Assembly: GCF_003020585.1 (NCBI RefSeq)
Contig: NZ_PXUE01000002.1
Span: 124,001-188,000 of the forward strand
Direction: 5' to 3'
Origin: Chryseobacterium aurantiacum
Lineage (GTDB): Bacteria > Bacteroidota > Bacteroidia > Flavobacteriales > Weeksellaceae
DNA length: 64,000 nucleotides
Shown here piece after piece: positions 1 to 8,023 of this stretch. The position numbers and the translations under genes were made by a program. How positions within the stretch are numbered: position 1 is the first letter of the stretch; the number at the start of each line of letters is the position of its first letter. Below the pieces are notes generated by a model, which was not told where the DNA came from, did not search any database, and worked only from the letters and a program-made list of their open reading frames with translations.

Positions 1-1567
1 CATTCATCATAGCTCCATTGATGCTCACCTAAGAATATGGATTGAAGAAAACCTGAGCTCAGGAAAATTAAAAGCTGTTGTTTCCACCTCGTCGTTAGAT
101 TTAGGAATAGATTTTAAACCTGTTGATACCGTCATTCAGATTGGCTCTGCAAAAGGAGTAGCCAGATTTCTTCAGCGGGCCGGCCGTAGCGGGCACTCCC
201 CCTTTGAAACTTCCAAAATTTATTGCGTACCCACCCATTCTCTGGAGTTAATTGAAGTTTCTGCTCTAAAGGAAGCCGTAAAACAGAAAGTAGTTGAGCC
301 AAGGGAACCTCAGGTCTTATGCTTTGATGTTTTGGTTCAGTTCTTAATGACCTTAGCGGTAGGAAACGGTTTTTATCCTGATGAAGTATACAAAAGAATC
401 AAAAAGGTATATGCTTTTCAGGAAATGACAGATGAAGAATGGAAAAGCATTCTTGAGTTTCTGACCATCGGAGGAAGTGTTCTGAAAAATTATGAAGAAT
501 TTCATAAAATTGTGATTTTGGACGATGGTTTATACAAGGTAACATCACGGAAAATAGCAATGCTCCACCGAATGAATATGGGAGTAATTGTAAGTGATGC
601 CATGCTAAAGGTTAAATTTATTTCCGGCGGATATGTTGGAATGATTGAAGAATATTTTATTTCAAAACTCAAAAAAGAAGAAAAATTTATTTTAGCAGGA
701 CGTACGCTGGAAGTTGCAATGATCAAGGATATGACCGTCTATGTAAGAGCTGCAAAAGGAAAAGCACTCGTGCCAAGTTATTTGGGCGGGCGGCTGCCTT
801 TGAGCTCTGACCTGGGCCATTTTTTAAGAGAAAAGCTTTCACATGCCCTAAATCCGAAAGCTTCAGAGAAAGAATTAAAATTCCTACACCCGCTATTGAT
901 CAATCAGGAAAAAAACTCCCACATTCCCAAAGAAGATGAATTCCTGATTGAAATGATTAAAAACCGTGAAGGATATCATTTGTTTATGTACCCCTTTGAA
1001 GGGCGTCTGGTGCATGAGGTAATGGCTGCATTAATAGCCTACAGAATTTCAAAATTGGCCCCTATTTCCTTTTCTATGGCAATGAATGACTATGGATTTG
1101 AATTATTCAGCGATAAGGAAATTCCTTTAAATGAAGAAAACATGCATCGGATTTTAAGCAGAGACCAGCTCATGACAGATATGATAGCCAGTATTAATTC
1201 AGCAGAAATGGCAAGAAGAAAATTTCGGGATATAGCAGTGATTTCGGGAATGGTGATTCAAAATTATGCAGGAAAGCAACGTTCCAATAAATCCTTGCAA
1301 AGCTCGGCCGGACTGATTTTTAAAGTGCTGGAAGACTATGATTCCAATCATTTTCTGATCAGGCAGGCCTATACGGAGGTCTTTAATATTCAGCTTCAGG
1401 AACAACGCCTGGTAGAAGCGTTTAAAAGAGTTGAAAAGTCTAAAATCATTTTAAAACATTCCCATTCTTTTACTCCATTAAGTTTTCCTATAAAGGTAGA
1501 CAGCCTCAGACAGACCCTTTCCAGTGAAGGGCTTGATGCAAGAATTAAAAGAATGCTGAAACTTTAA
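1..1567 (+). CDS. Ligase-associated DEXH-box helicase (Lhr-like), C-terminal part
   Basis: The frame is already open at the window edge (first full codon at base 2) and ends at 1567, leaving about 521 residues of a longer protein. The visible start holds the end of the second RecA-like helicase domain: an STSSLDLGIDF segment and, about 30 residues on, motif VI as RAGRSGH. The rest matches the winged-helix and Lhr-type C-terminal region of helicases that accompany an ATP-dependent DNA ligase and the PdeM nuclease in a DNA-damage response cluster. pdeM follows two genes downstream, which supports this. The N-terminal ATPase half and the ligase should lie upstream of the window. The family is well recognised; its exact substrate is not. 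Confidence 0.9.
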   Translation, partial: IHHSSIDAHLRIWIEENLSSGKLKAVVSTSSLDLGIDFKPVDTVIQIGSAKGVARFLQRAGRSGHSPFETSKIYCVPTHSLELIEVSALKEAVKQKVVEPREPQVLCFDVLVQFLMTLAVGNGFYPDEVYKRIKKVYAFQEMTDEEWKSILEFLTIGGSVLKNYEEFHKIVILDDGLYKVTSRKIAMLHRMNMGVIVSDAMLKVKFISGGYVGMIEEYFISKLKKEEKFILAGRTLEVAMIKDMTVYVRAAKGKALVPSYLGGRLPLSSDLGHFLREKLSHALNPKASEKELKFLHPLLINQEKNSHIPKEDEFLIEMIKNREGYHLFMYPFEGRLVHEVMAALIAYRISKLAPISFSMAMNDYGFELFSDKEIPLNEENMHRILSRDQLMTDMIASINSAEMARRKFRDIAVISGMVIQNYAGKQRSNKSLQSSAGLIFKVLEDYDSNHFLIRQAYTEVFNIQLQEQRLVEAFKRVEKSKIILKHSHSFTPLSFPIKVDSLRQTLSSEGLDARIKRMLKL

Positions 1568-1684
1568 TGAATCAATATTTTATGCTTAAATACCTGAAAA
1601 GTTTCATGTCTTTTGTACATCATAACTTTTGATAAATTCGTAACTTAGAGTATATTCTCCGAAGAGTAAAATAAAATTAAAATC

Positions 1685-2287
1685 ATGGCAAAATTGTTCT
1701 TAGTCCGCCACGGACAGTCACTCTGGAATCTTGAGAACAGATTTACAGGGTGGCAGGATATTGATATAACAGAAACCGGAATTGAAGAAGCAAAAAATGC
1801 AGGAATAGCCTTAAGGAAAGAAAAAATAGATATTGCTTTTACCTCCGTACTCATCAGAGCAAAGCATACTCTTTCCATTATCCTTGACGAAATAGGAAAC
1901 CCCAATATTCCTATCATTATGGATAAAGCACTAAATGAGCGTTCTTATGGAGATCTTGAAGGACTTAACAAAGCAGAAACAGCACAGAAATACGGTGATG
2001 AGCAGGTTCATAGCTGGCGCAGGTCCTATGATGTTGTTCCACCAGGAGGAGAAAGCCTTAAGGATACCTATAACAGGGTTATTCCCTATTTTGAAAATGA
2101 GATTTCACCTTTGCTAAAGAAGGGAGAAAATGTATTGATTGTAGCCCATGGAAACAGTCTCCGTGCCTTGATTATGTATCTTGAGCACTTATCTCCCGAC
2201 GAAATTTTAGAACGAGAAATTGCAACAGGTATTCCTATAACCTATATTTTTGATGAAAACTTTCATGTAAGCAGAAGAGAAAACTGA
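1685..2287 (+). CDS. gpmA: 2,3-bisphosphoglycerate-dependent phosphoglycerate mutase
   Basis: A 200-residue histidine-phosphatase-fold enzyme that interconverts 3- and 2-phosphoglycerate in glycolysis. The catalytic RHG motif sits at residues 8-10 (His9 is phosphorylated). NERSYGDLEG, the WRRSYD and PPGGES segments typical of dPGM rather than of general phosphatases, and a second catalytic histidine in AHGNSLRAL follow. It is about 50 residues shorter than the E. coli enzyme, consistent with the short dPGM forms that lack the C-terminal tail. It lies between two ligase-associated repair genes, 117 bp after the helicase and 44 bp before pdeM, and may simply share their transcript. The ATG at 1685 is preceded by an AT-rich stretch without a clear ribosome site, as usual in this phylum. 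Confidence 0.92.
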   Translation: MAKLFLVRHGQSLWNLENRFTGWQDIDITETGIEEAKNAGIALRKEKIDIAFTSVLIRAKHTLSIILDEIGNPNIPIIMDKALNERSYGDLEGLNKAETAQKYGDEQVHSWRRSYDVVPPGGESLKDTYNRVIPYFENEISPLLKKGENVLIVAHGNSLRALIMYLEHLSPDEILEREIATGIPITYIFDENFHVSRREN

Positions 2288-2331
2288 TTTTTTACAAAAA
2301 GTACAAGATCCTGAATTTATAATTTTTCATC

Positions 2332-2976
2332 GTGTTTATTGTTACAAAAGATATTTCTATTCAAAACGAGTTTTTTACTTTAACCAACCAGCGGGCTGTA
2401 TTTTGGGAAAAGGAAAAAGCATTGATACTTTCTGATCTTCACATCGGGAAGACTGCTCATTTCCGTAAAAACGGGATAGCACTAGCCAATCACATTATGA
2501 AAAGTGATTTGGGAAGGCTTTCCGCATTAATTGAATACTTTCAGCCCGAAAAATTTATTGTTGTCGGAGATCTGCTTCATGCAGGTGAAAACTCTGATGT
2601 AGACGAATTTTGTATATGGAGAAGCCAATACCCCGATCTTCATTTTTATCTTATTGAAGGAAATCATGACCGAATTTCAGAACAGCTAGAGAGAAAACTT
2701 TGCCTGAACTTTAAGGAATCTTTACTGGAAATTGATGGCTTTACCTTTATTCATGATTTTGATAAAACAAAAGCAGGCTTCCAGGTGACCGGACATATTC
2801 ATCCGGGAATTGTTTTAAATTCTTCAGTAAAAAGGATCAGACTACCCTGTTTTGCCCTTAGTGAAAACCAGTTGTTACTACCTGCATTCAGCGAATTTAC
2901 AGGACTTGATACGAAAAATCTTCCCAAGAAAAGTAAATTTTTTGTTTTTACAGATGCAGAGATCTATGAAATTTAA
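2332..2976 (+). CDS. pdeM: Ligase-associated DNA damage response endonuclease PdeM
   Basis: A 214-residue calcineurin-like metallophosphoesterase. The metal-binding set is complete: SDLHIG (Asp35, His37), GD at 79-80, GNHD at 110-113, HD at 141-142 and GHIHPG at 154-159. This small stand-alone MPE is the PdeM family, found beside Lhr-type helicase and ATP-dependent ligase genes. The start is a GTG at 2332; the in-frame stop at 2320-2322 leaves only three codons upstream, none of them ATG, so GTG is the best choice. It is the last gene of this group, and two palindromic repeats follow on its 3' side. Confidence 0.9.
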   Translation: MFIVTKDISIQNEFFTLTNQRAVFWEKEKALILSDLHIGKTAHFRKNGIALANHIMKSDLGRLSALIEYFQPEKFIVVGDLLHAGENSDVDEFCIWRSQYPDLHFYLIEGNHDRISEQLERKLCLNFKESLLEIDGFTFIHDFDKTKAGFQVTGHIHPGIVLNSSVKRIRLPCFALSENQLLLPAFSEFTGLDTKNLPKKSKFFVFTDAEIYEI

Positions 2977-3024
2977 AATGAACAGAAAACTCGTAAAAAT
3001 ATAATAAACAAGATTTTTAAAATT

Positions 3025-3211
3025 CTCGCAGATTTTGCAGATGACGCAGATAATTTAATCACATTAATCTGCTCAATCCGCTCAATCTGCGAGAAGTAAA
3101 TAATTTTATCCTCAAAGAATACCCAACCTTTAATTTTATCGGAGATAAAATCCTTGCGCCTTACATACAACATAAAGTATCAAAAACTCCTGCGCCTTTG
3201 CGAAACCAACT
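3025..3211 (-). repeat. Composite palindromic repeat, copy 1
   Basis: A 69-base imperfect palindrome (3025-3093) opens with CTCGCAGATT and closes with AATCTGCGAG. It is followed by a tail of about 120 bases carrying TTTAATTTTATC, AAATCCTTGCGCCTTA and CTCCTGCGCCTTTGCG. The same two modules recur in the copy at 3280 and, as reverse complement, in the array at 9521-10281, so this copy is placed on the minus strand relative to that array. Open frames of 60-80 codons across it are by-products of the repeat. Confidence 0.9.
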
Positions 3212-3279
3212 TATTTCATTACTACTATTTTAAGACCCTAGCCAATCTGATATTTTGAACGAGCAGAAATACAAAAAAT

Positions 3280-3463
3280 CTCGCAGATTTTGCAGATGAC
3301 GCAGATAATTTAATCACATTAATCTGCTCAATCCGCTCAATCTGCGAGAAGTAAATAATTTTATTCTCAAAGAATACCCAACCTTTAATTTTATCGGAGA
3401 TAAAATCCTTGCGCCTTACAACATAAAGTATCAAAAACTCCTGCGCCTTTGCGAAACCAACTT
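3280..3463 (-). repeat. Composite palindromic repeat, copy 2
   Basis: Nearly identical to the copy at 3025 (255 bases away): palindrome at 3280-3348, then the same tail with a short deletion near the CTTACAACATAAAG segment. It ends five bases before the stop of the nitrilase gene. Together the two copies fill nearly all of the non-coding stretch between pdeM and that gene. Confidence 0.9.
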
Positions 3464-3467
3464 CCCA

Positions 3468-4421
3468 CTAGTTATTTTTATCATCCAACCAGACCACTTT
3501 CTGTTCCGGAAAATGTTCCTCCCCAATAATTTTGCTGTATAAATCAGGTCTGCGTGCCTTAATATACCTATACCCTCCCGCTTCTACTAGTTTTTCAGGA
3601 GTGACAACAGCCGTTTCAAAACTGTCTTGAAATGAATGACATTCCGCAATAACATCTCCAAAAGGATCAATAATCATGGAGCAGCCATTCTTAAGCTGAT
3701 CATCATCCATCCCGATAGGATTTGAAAAAACGATATAGGCTCCATTATCATACGCTCTTGATGGGAGCCATTTCATTAGCCAGTCTCTTCCTTTCATCCC
3801 ATTAAATTCTAATCGTAAAGAAGTAGGATCAACTTCTCTGTTTTCCCAAAGTTCAGGATCTACAAAGCCTGCTCCCGGCCTTGTAGAAGGAGTACACATG
3901 GTAACATGAGGCATGAAGATAATATCAGCACCCAAAAGCTTGGTAGCCCTTACATTTTCAATAATATTGTTGTCATAGCAGATAAGGATTCCGCACTTCC
4001 ATCCCAAAATATCAAAGACACAATATTCATTTCCGGGAGTTAGATTTGGATTGATGAAGGGGTGTAATTTTCTGTACTTCGCTTTCAGTCCGGTTTTATC
4101 TACACATACGTAGGCTTTAAACAGGTTGTCTTGCTCATCCTTTTCAAAAAGGCCAGCCAGGATTGTAATATTATGTTGGGTAGCAATTTGTTGTAACTTT
4201 TTTATACTTTCTCCATCAGGAATGATTTCTGCAATATCAAGAAGCTGTTCCTTTGAAAGTTTTCTTGCAAAAGTATATCCAGTAATTGAACATTCATGGA
4301 AAGCAATTACGTCTGAACCTTGTAAAGCTGCCTTTGCAGAAAGCTTTTCTATAACGGAAAGATTATATTCTTTATCTCCGCTTTTGTTCTCAAATTGTGC
4401 TGTTGAAATTTTAATATTCAT
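3468..4421 (-). CDS. Nitrilase-superfamily carbon-nitrogen hydrolase
   Basis: 317 residues spanning one CN-hydrolase domain. The Glu-Lys-Cys catalytic triad is visible: Glu43 in AFHECS, Lys118 in KYRKLHPF, and Cys148 in ILICYDNN. No signal peptide, so cytoplasmic. The family hydrolyses nitriles, amides or carbamoyl groups; the HPFINPNLTPG and GFVDPELWENREVDP segments suggest an aliphatic amidase-like or carbamoylase branch, but the substrate cannot be read from sequence. The gene lies 64 bp downstream of a same-strand AraC-type regulator, which could control it. Confidence 0.88.
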   Translation of the reverse strand: MNIKISTAQFENKSGDKEYNLSVIEKLSAKAALQGSDVIAFHECSITGYTFARKLSKEQLLDIAEIIPDGESIKKLQQIATQHNITILAGLFEKDEQDNLFKAYVCVDKTGLKAKYRKLHPFINPNLTPGNEYCVFDILGWKCGILICYDNNIIENVRATKLLGADIIFMPHVTMCTPSTRPGAGFVDPELWENREVDPTSLRLEFNGMKGRDWLMKWLPSRAYDNGAYIVFSNPIGMDDDQLKNGCSMIIDPFGDVIAECHSFQDSFETAVVTPEKLVEAGGYRYIKARRPDLYSKIIGEEHFPEQKVVWLDDKNN

Positions 4422-4485
4422 TATTTTTTTTCAGCAAAACTAGATCATAGCATTGTTGAAAAATTGTATAAAACCGACATGATGG

Positions 4486-5283
4486 TTATAGCTCAATGAA
4501 ATTAACAGCCATTTTGTTTTCTGTTTTTAGATACTGTTTAGGAGTAAGTCCAATGTTATTTTTGAACTCCCTGATCATATGAGACTGGTCAGAATATCCC
4601 GCATGATAAGAAAGAGCAGTCATATTTTTCACTTCTATTCCTTTATTCATAAGGCTTAAAGAATAATGGAGCCTGATGATCGTGCTGTATTTCTTTGGAG
4701 TCATTCCCATATAGCTTTCAAATTTCCTCTCAAGATGGCGCTCAGAATATCCTGAAAATATTTCCAAATCTTTTGATGAGGAAGAGCCTTTATTTTGAAG
4801 AATATATTGCTGTACAGCTGTTATAAAATGAAAATCCGAACCTATTTCACCTGATAAAAAATTGGTAAAAAACATATTCAGACTACGAATAACCGACAAT
4901 GGATTTACCTTGTTAAAAAGAGCTTCCTGATAAGGTTGTAATTTATTTTTCAGCACATCTTCCACCGAGATTATCTGATTCCGAATCTCTTTTGCAGAAA
5001 TTTTCAGAAGAATATTCAAGAAATAAGGTTGAAAAACTACTGCAATCAAAGAAAATGTTCCTTTTGAGTAAAAATCCTTGTAGCTATTTAACCCTCCATA
5101 AAAAAAAGAAAGTGGCATACATTCTTCTGAAAGATGAGAATACAGATTCATATTACCGGAAAGAATAAGCCCGGTGCTTCCGTCTGTGAACAACCTTACA
5201 TTTTTTATATCATTTTTAGAATTTTCTAAAAAAATATAATGCCTGATGAAAGGAGCCAGATGTTTTGGTGGTGAAATCTGCAT
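4486..5283 (-). CDS. AraC-family transcriptional regulator
   Basis: 265 residues. The C-terminal 100 residues form the double helix-turn-helix of AraC/XylS proteins, ending in the typical YSDQSHMIREFKNNIGLTP segment. The N-terminal 150 residues are a divergent sensing domain (opening SPPKHLAPFIRHYIFLE) found in bacteroidal AraC proteins. It shares strand and a 64-bp gap with the nitrilase gene, so autoregulated control of that gene is a reasonable inference. No operator was identified. Confidence 0.88.
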   Translation of the reverse strand: MQISPPKHLAPFIRHYIFLENSKNDIKNVRLFTDGSTGLILSGNMNLYSHLSEECMPLSFFYGGLNSYKDFYSKGTFSLIAVVFQPYFLNILLKISAKEIRNQIISVEDVLKNKLQPYQEALFNKVNPLSVIRSLNMFFTNFLSGEIGSDFHFITAVQQYILQNKGSSSSKDLEIFSGYSERHLERKFESYMGMTPKKYSTIIRLHYSLSLMNKGIEVKNMTALSYHAGYSDQSHMIREFKNNIGLTPKQYLKTENKMAVNFIEL

Positions 5284-5579
5284 CCATCAAATGTACAGAA
5301 AACTTATCATTATAAATATCAATTATACTTTAAAATCTTTTACATATCAAACTGAAAGCGTTGATTGTTGAGGAAAAAACTGCCGTAATTTATCTGCGCA
5401 TCACATACAAATACCCTTATCTATTTCCTTTTTTCTAACCAATATCCATCAGGAATTTAAAAAGAATAAAATCCTGGTACCACATTTTATTCTCTTTTGG
5501 TCAGGTATTTGAATAGTTTATACCCATTATTCATCATTCTGTTGAATATATTACTACCAATCACTTAAAATATTATAGT

Positions 5580-6086
5580 ATGTCAACACAAAATCTTACC
5601 CACCTCGAAGCGATTAAAAAGATCAAAGAACTGTCAGAAAAAGCCCGAATATGCATGTTCTGTACAGAATTGGACACAACCCCTGTCAATTCCAGACCAA
5701 TGACGCTGCAGGAAACAGATGACAGTGGAAATCTCTGGTTTATCAGCAGCGGAACCAGCAATAAGAATTTTGAAATAAAAGAAGACCGCAGAGTCCAGTT
5801 ATTTTTTATGAATAACGGTGATGCCCAATACCTTTCTGTATATGGTGAAGCTTCAGTTTATAAGGACAAAGCTACCATAGAAAAAAAATGGTCTCCTTTG
5901 GCTAAAGCCTGGTTTGATGGAAAAGATGATCCCAATGTTACCATTATCCGTGTAGAACCTAAAGAAACCTATTATTGGGATACGAAAGCCGGAAAACTAG
6001 TCAGCCTGTTTAGTTTTGTTGCCTCAGCAATAACAGGGCATAAAACCAATAATTCCGACGGTGTAGAGGGAAATGCAATAATTTAG
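5580..6086 (+). CDS. Pyridoxamine 5'-phosphate oxidase-like general stress protein
   Basis: 168 residues with the split-barrel flavin-binding fold. It begins with THLEAIKKIKELSEKARICMFCT and continues with SRPMTLQETDDSGNLWFIS, the pattern of the general stress protein 26 / PNPOx-like family rather than true PdxH. Such proteins bind FMN or F420-like flavins and are tied to stress; the reaction is unknown. It is a single gene on the plus strand with a terminator at 6155-6180 shared with the convergent operon. Confidence 0.87.
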   Translation: MSTQNLTHLEAIKKIKELSEKARICMFCTELDTTPVNSRPMTLQETDDSGNLWFISSGTSNKNFEIKEDRRVQLFFMNNGDAQYLSVYGEASVYKDKATIEKKWSPLAKAWFDGKDDPNVTIIRVEPKETYYWDTKAGKLVSLFSFVASAITGHKTNNSDGVEGNAII

Positions 6087-6110
6087 AAGTTCAAAATAAA
6101 CAATAAATAC

Positions 6111-6149
6111 TTTCGCAGATTGTGAAAGATATGCATAATCTGCGAGAAA
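6111..6149. repeat. Short palindromic element of the CTCGCAGAT family
   Basis: TTTCGCAGAT and ATCTGCGAGAAA face each other across an 18-base centre. This is a shortened version of the palindrome module in the composite repeats at 3025 and 9521, without the long tail. It sits directly before the convergent terminator. Confidence 0.75.
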
Positions 6150-6154
6150 TAAAA

Positions 6155-6180
6155 AAACGGCTCAATTTCTTGAGCCGTTT
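6155..6180. terminator. Bidirectional intrinsic terminator
   Basis: AAACGGCTCAA and TTGAGCCGTTT pair across a four-base loop, with A runs on the left and T runs on the right. It separates the plus-strand PNPOx-like gene from the minus-strand thioredoxin/aldolase/cupin group. Confidence 0.85.
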
Positions 6181-6198
6181 ATACAAGATTAATAAGGA

Positions 6199-6432
6199 TT
6201 AATTTTTCACATCGTCCATAGATGCTCCAAAATTAATGTGAAGAACATTCCCATTAGGAGTTACCAAAGCAGGTACAGATTTTACACCAGCCCTTTCAGC
6301 TTCCTCAATTTTGTTTCTGTCATTTCCTAAATGGATAATTTCAACATTTTCCAAACCTATAAGGTTAACGATGTCATGTTCTGCGCTGATACATACAGGA
6401 CATCCTGCATGATAAAAAATGGATTTTTTCAT
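6199..6432 (-). CDS. Small thioredoxin/glutaredoxin-like protein
   Basis: 77 residues with an N-terminal beta strand and a CPVC redox motif at residues 11-14, then a SVPAL cis-proline segment near residue 55. That is the minimum thioredoxin-fold core and resembles small glutaredoxin-type proteins. It starts nine bases after the DapA-like gene and is probably co-transcribed with it and the cupin gene. A role in reducing a cysteine of a pathway enzyme is possible but unproven. Confidence 0.82.
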   Translation of the reverse strand: MKKSIFYHAGCPVCISAEHDIVNLIGLENVEIIHLGNDRNKIEEAERAGVKSVPALVTPNGNVLHINFGASMDDVKN

Positions 6433-6441
6433 AAGATTGTA

Positions 6442-7326
6442 TTAATTAGTAAGGGTTTTAATAATATTTTTTAACTCTTCGGTTTCTTTTTCATGTAAAG
6501 GCTTTAAAGGACTTCTCAAATTCCCGCCGTCTTCCCCCAGAATGTTAAGGCCTGATTTAACTGCTCTTGGCAACCCTTTATTGACAATGAATTTTAAAAG
6601 GTCAAACTGTTGATAGAAAATCGTTTTTGCTTTTTCAAGGTCACCTTCCACTACTGCATTATAAAGGCCAATATTAAGTTCAGGGATAAGATTAGGTGCA
6701 GCTGTACACCATCCTCTTGCCCCCGCAGAAAATGCCGCTAGGGCTAAAGGGTTAGAGCCATTATAGAATGCTACCTCTTCTCCCAACTCTCTTCTCAGAT
6801 AATGCATCCTTTGAATATCTCCCGTACTTTCTTTGATCATGGTTACATTAGGAATTTCAAGCAGTCTTTTTAGCAAAGCCGGAGACATGTCTACCCCGCT
6901 TGTTGCCGGATTATTGTAAGCCATAATCGGAATGGAAATTTTGTCGGCTACCGCATCATAGTGTGCTACAATTTCGTCATCGGTAAGCTTCCAGTAACTC
7001 ATCGGAATGATCATCACCGCATCTGCTCCCGCTTTCTCAGCAAACTGAGCATGATGAATTGTTTTCTCCGTTGTAAGATTGGAAACTCCAACAAGCGTTG
7101 GGATTCTTCCCTTCACCTGCTGTAAGGTGGCTTCTGTAACTTCCTCTTTTTCTTCATCAGATAAATAGGGCATCACCCCTGTACTTCCCAATGGGGCAAT
7201 TCCATGATTTCCTGAGGTGATCAACCTTTCTACCAAATGCTTGAAAAGAGGAATATCTACTTTCTCATTTTCATCAAAAGGTGTAATAGGATATGCTATA
7301 ATCCCTTTAAATGGTACGTTTTTCAT
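6442..7326 (-). CDS. DapA/NanA-family aldolase (dihydrodipicolinate synthase-like)
   Basis: 294 residues forming the (beta/alpha)8 barrel of the class I aldolase DHDPS family. Visible features are the GSTG loop at 47-50, the catalytic Tyr137 in MAYNNP and the Schiff-base Lys165 in TMIKEST. True DapA is likely encoded elsewhere: the neighbours (cupin, thioredoxin, MocR regulator) point to a catabolic aldolase acting on pyruvate-derived substrates, such as sugar acids or hydroxyproline intermediates. The substrate cannot be told from sequence. It lies 141 bp downstream of the cupin gene; that gap holds a long inverted repeat. Confidence 0.88.
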   Translation of the reverse strand: MKNVPFKGIIAYPITPFDENEKVDIPLFKHLVERLITSGNHGIAPLGSTGVMPYLSDEEKEEVTEATLQQVKGRIPTLVGVSNLTTEKTIHHAQFAEKAGADAVMIIPMSYWKLTDDEIVAHYDAVADKISIPIMAYNNPATSGVDMSPALLKRLLEIPNVTMIKESTGDIQRMHYLRRELGEEVAFYNGSNPLALAAFSAGARGWCTAAPNLIPELNIGLYNAVVEGDLEKAKTIFYQQFDLLKFIVNKGLPRAVKSGLNILGEDGGNLRSPLKPLHEKETEELKNIIKTLTN

Positions 7327-7381
7327 AAATTCTTTTATTTAAAATAAAATTTGTTTGTCTTAAAATGCTTTAAATGAACCA

Positions 7382-7457
7382 TTAAGAGGATATTAAGGAG
7401 AACTTAGTTTAATATGAATGAAAAACTGATTAAGTCCAAACTCCTAATATCCCTTAA
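7382..7457. repeat. Long inverted repeat between cupin and aldolase genes
   Basis: The left arm (7382-7400) and right arm (7441-7457) can pair over about 17 bases with two single-base bulges (TTAAGAGGATATTAAGGAG against CTCCTAATATCCCTTAA), leaving a 40-base loop. No T run follows on either strand, so it is not a simple terminator. It may shape expression between the two genes. Confidence 0.55.
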
Positions 7458-7467
7458 CAGCTGAAAA

Positions 7468-7923
7468 TTAAAGATCTCTTCCCTCTTCTTCCCTTAATGC
7501 AACTCCCAGGTTCTGAAGCTGAGGCGCATTCTCACAGGCAATATATTTGGCTGGTTCTGTGTTACTAAGGTTTTGATGCTTATGCCAAGCCCATGATGGG
7601 ATATAAACAGCATCTCCTGCTTCCCAGTGAACACGCTCATCCTCTACTTCTGTCCAGCCTTTTCCCTCAAGTACAAACAATACCGTTTCATAGGTATGGC
7701 GGTGCCTGTTTGTTTGCTGGCCAGGAAGCAATCCTCCAATCGTCATACTTACGTTTTTACTAGGAAGATCTACAAAAAATACAGGATGTTTTCTCTCCGT
7801 TGAAAACTGATTGTGCTCCCCTGCATTCTCTACATTTTTATGGATTAAATAAGGTGGTTTTACATACTTAGGTCTTGCAAATGTTTCGTGAAAGTCTTTT
7901 GAACTGAATTCTTTTTTGTCCAT
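7468..7923 (-). CDS. Cupin-domain protein
   Basis: 151 residues with a single cupin barrel. The metal-binding histidines appear in RHRHTYETVLFVLEGKG (motif 1) and AGDAVYIPSWAWHKHQN (motif 2). Single-domain cupins of this type act as small dioxygenases, isomerases or lyases. It is the first gene of a minus-strand group with the aldolase and thioredoxin-like genes and is divergent from a MocR-type regulator across 100 bp. Confidence 0.85.
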   Translation of the reverse strand: MDKKEFSSKDFHETFARPKYVKPPYLIHKNVENAGEHNQFSTERKHPVFFVDLPSKNVSMTIGGLLPGQQTNRHRHTYETVLFVLEGKGWTEVEDERVHWEAGDAVYIPSWAWHKHQNLSNTEPAKYIACENAPQLQNLGVALREEEGRDL

Positions 7924-7953
7924 GATTTTAAAAATTTAATGTTCTGTGCTTTA

Positions 7954-7980
7954 TTGCATGACAAAATTATCTTATATTTG
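7954..7980 (+). promoter_or_regulatory. Flavobacterial -33/-7 promoter of the MocR gene
   Basis: TTG at 7954-7956 and TATATTTG at 7973-7980 are separated by 16 bases, fitting the Bacteroidetes sigma-A pattern TTG / TANNTTTG. The -7 box lies about 45 bases before the ATG at 8024. Confidence 0.65.
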
Positions 7981-8022
7981 GACTAGTTAAATGACTCAGT
8001 TTTTACATAAATAAATAGTCCA
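7979..8022. promoter_or_regulatory. Candidate MocR operator (inverted repeat)
   Basis: TGGACTA (7979-7985) and TAGTCCA (8016-8022) form perfect 7-base arms around 30 bases. The left arm touches the -7 box and the right arm ends just before the start codon, so binding here would affect the regulator's own transcription. Binding by the MocR protein is inferred. Confidence 0.45.
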
Positions 8023-8023
8023 G

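Noticed and set aside
2973..3434. Two similar small proteins on the minus strand
   Set aside because: Both are translations of the composite repeat copies.
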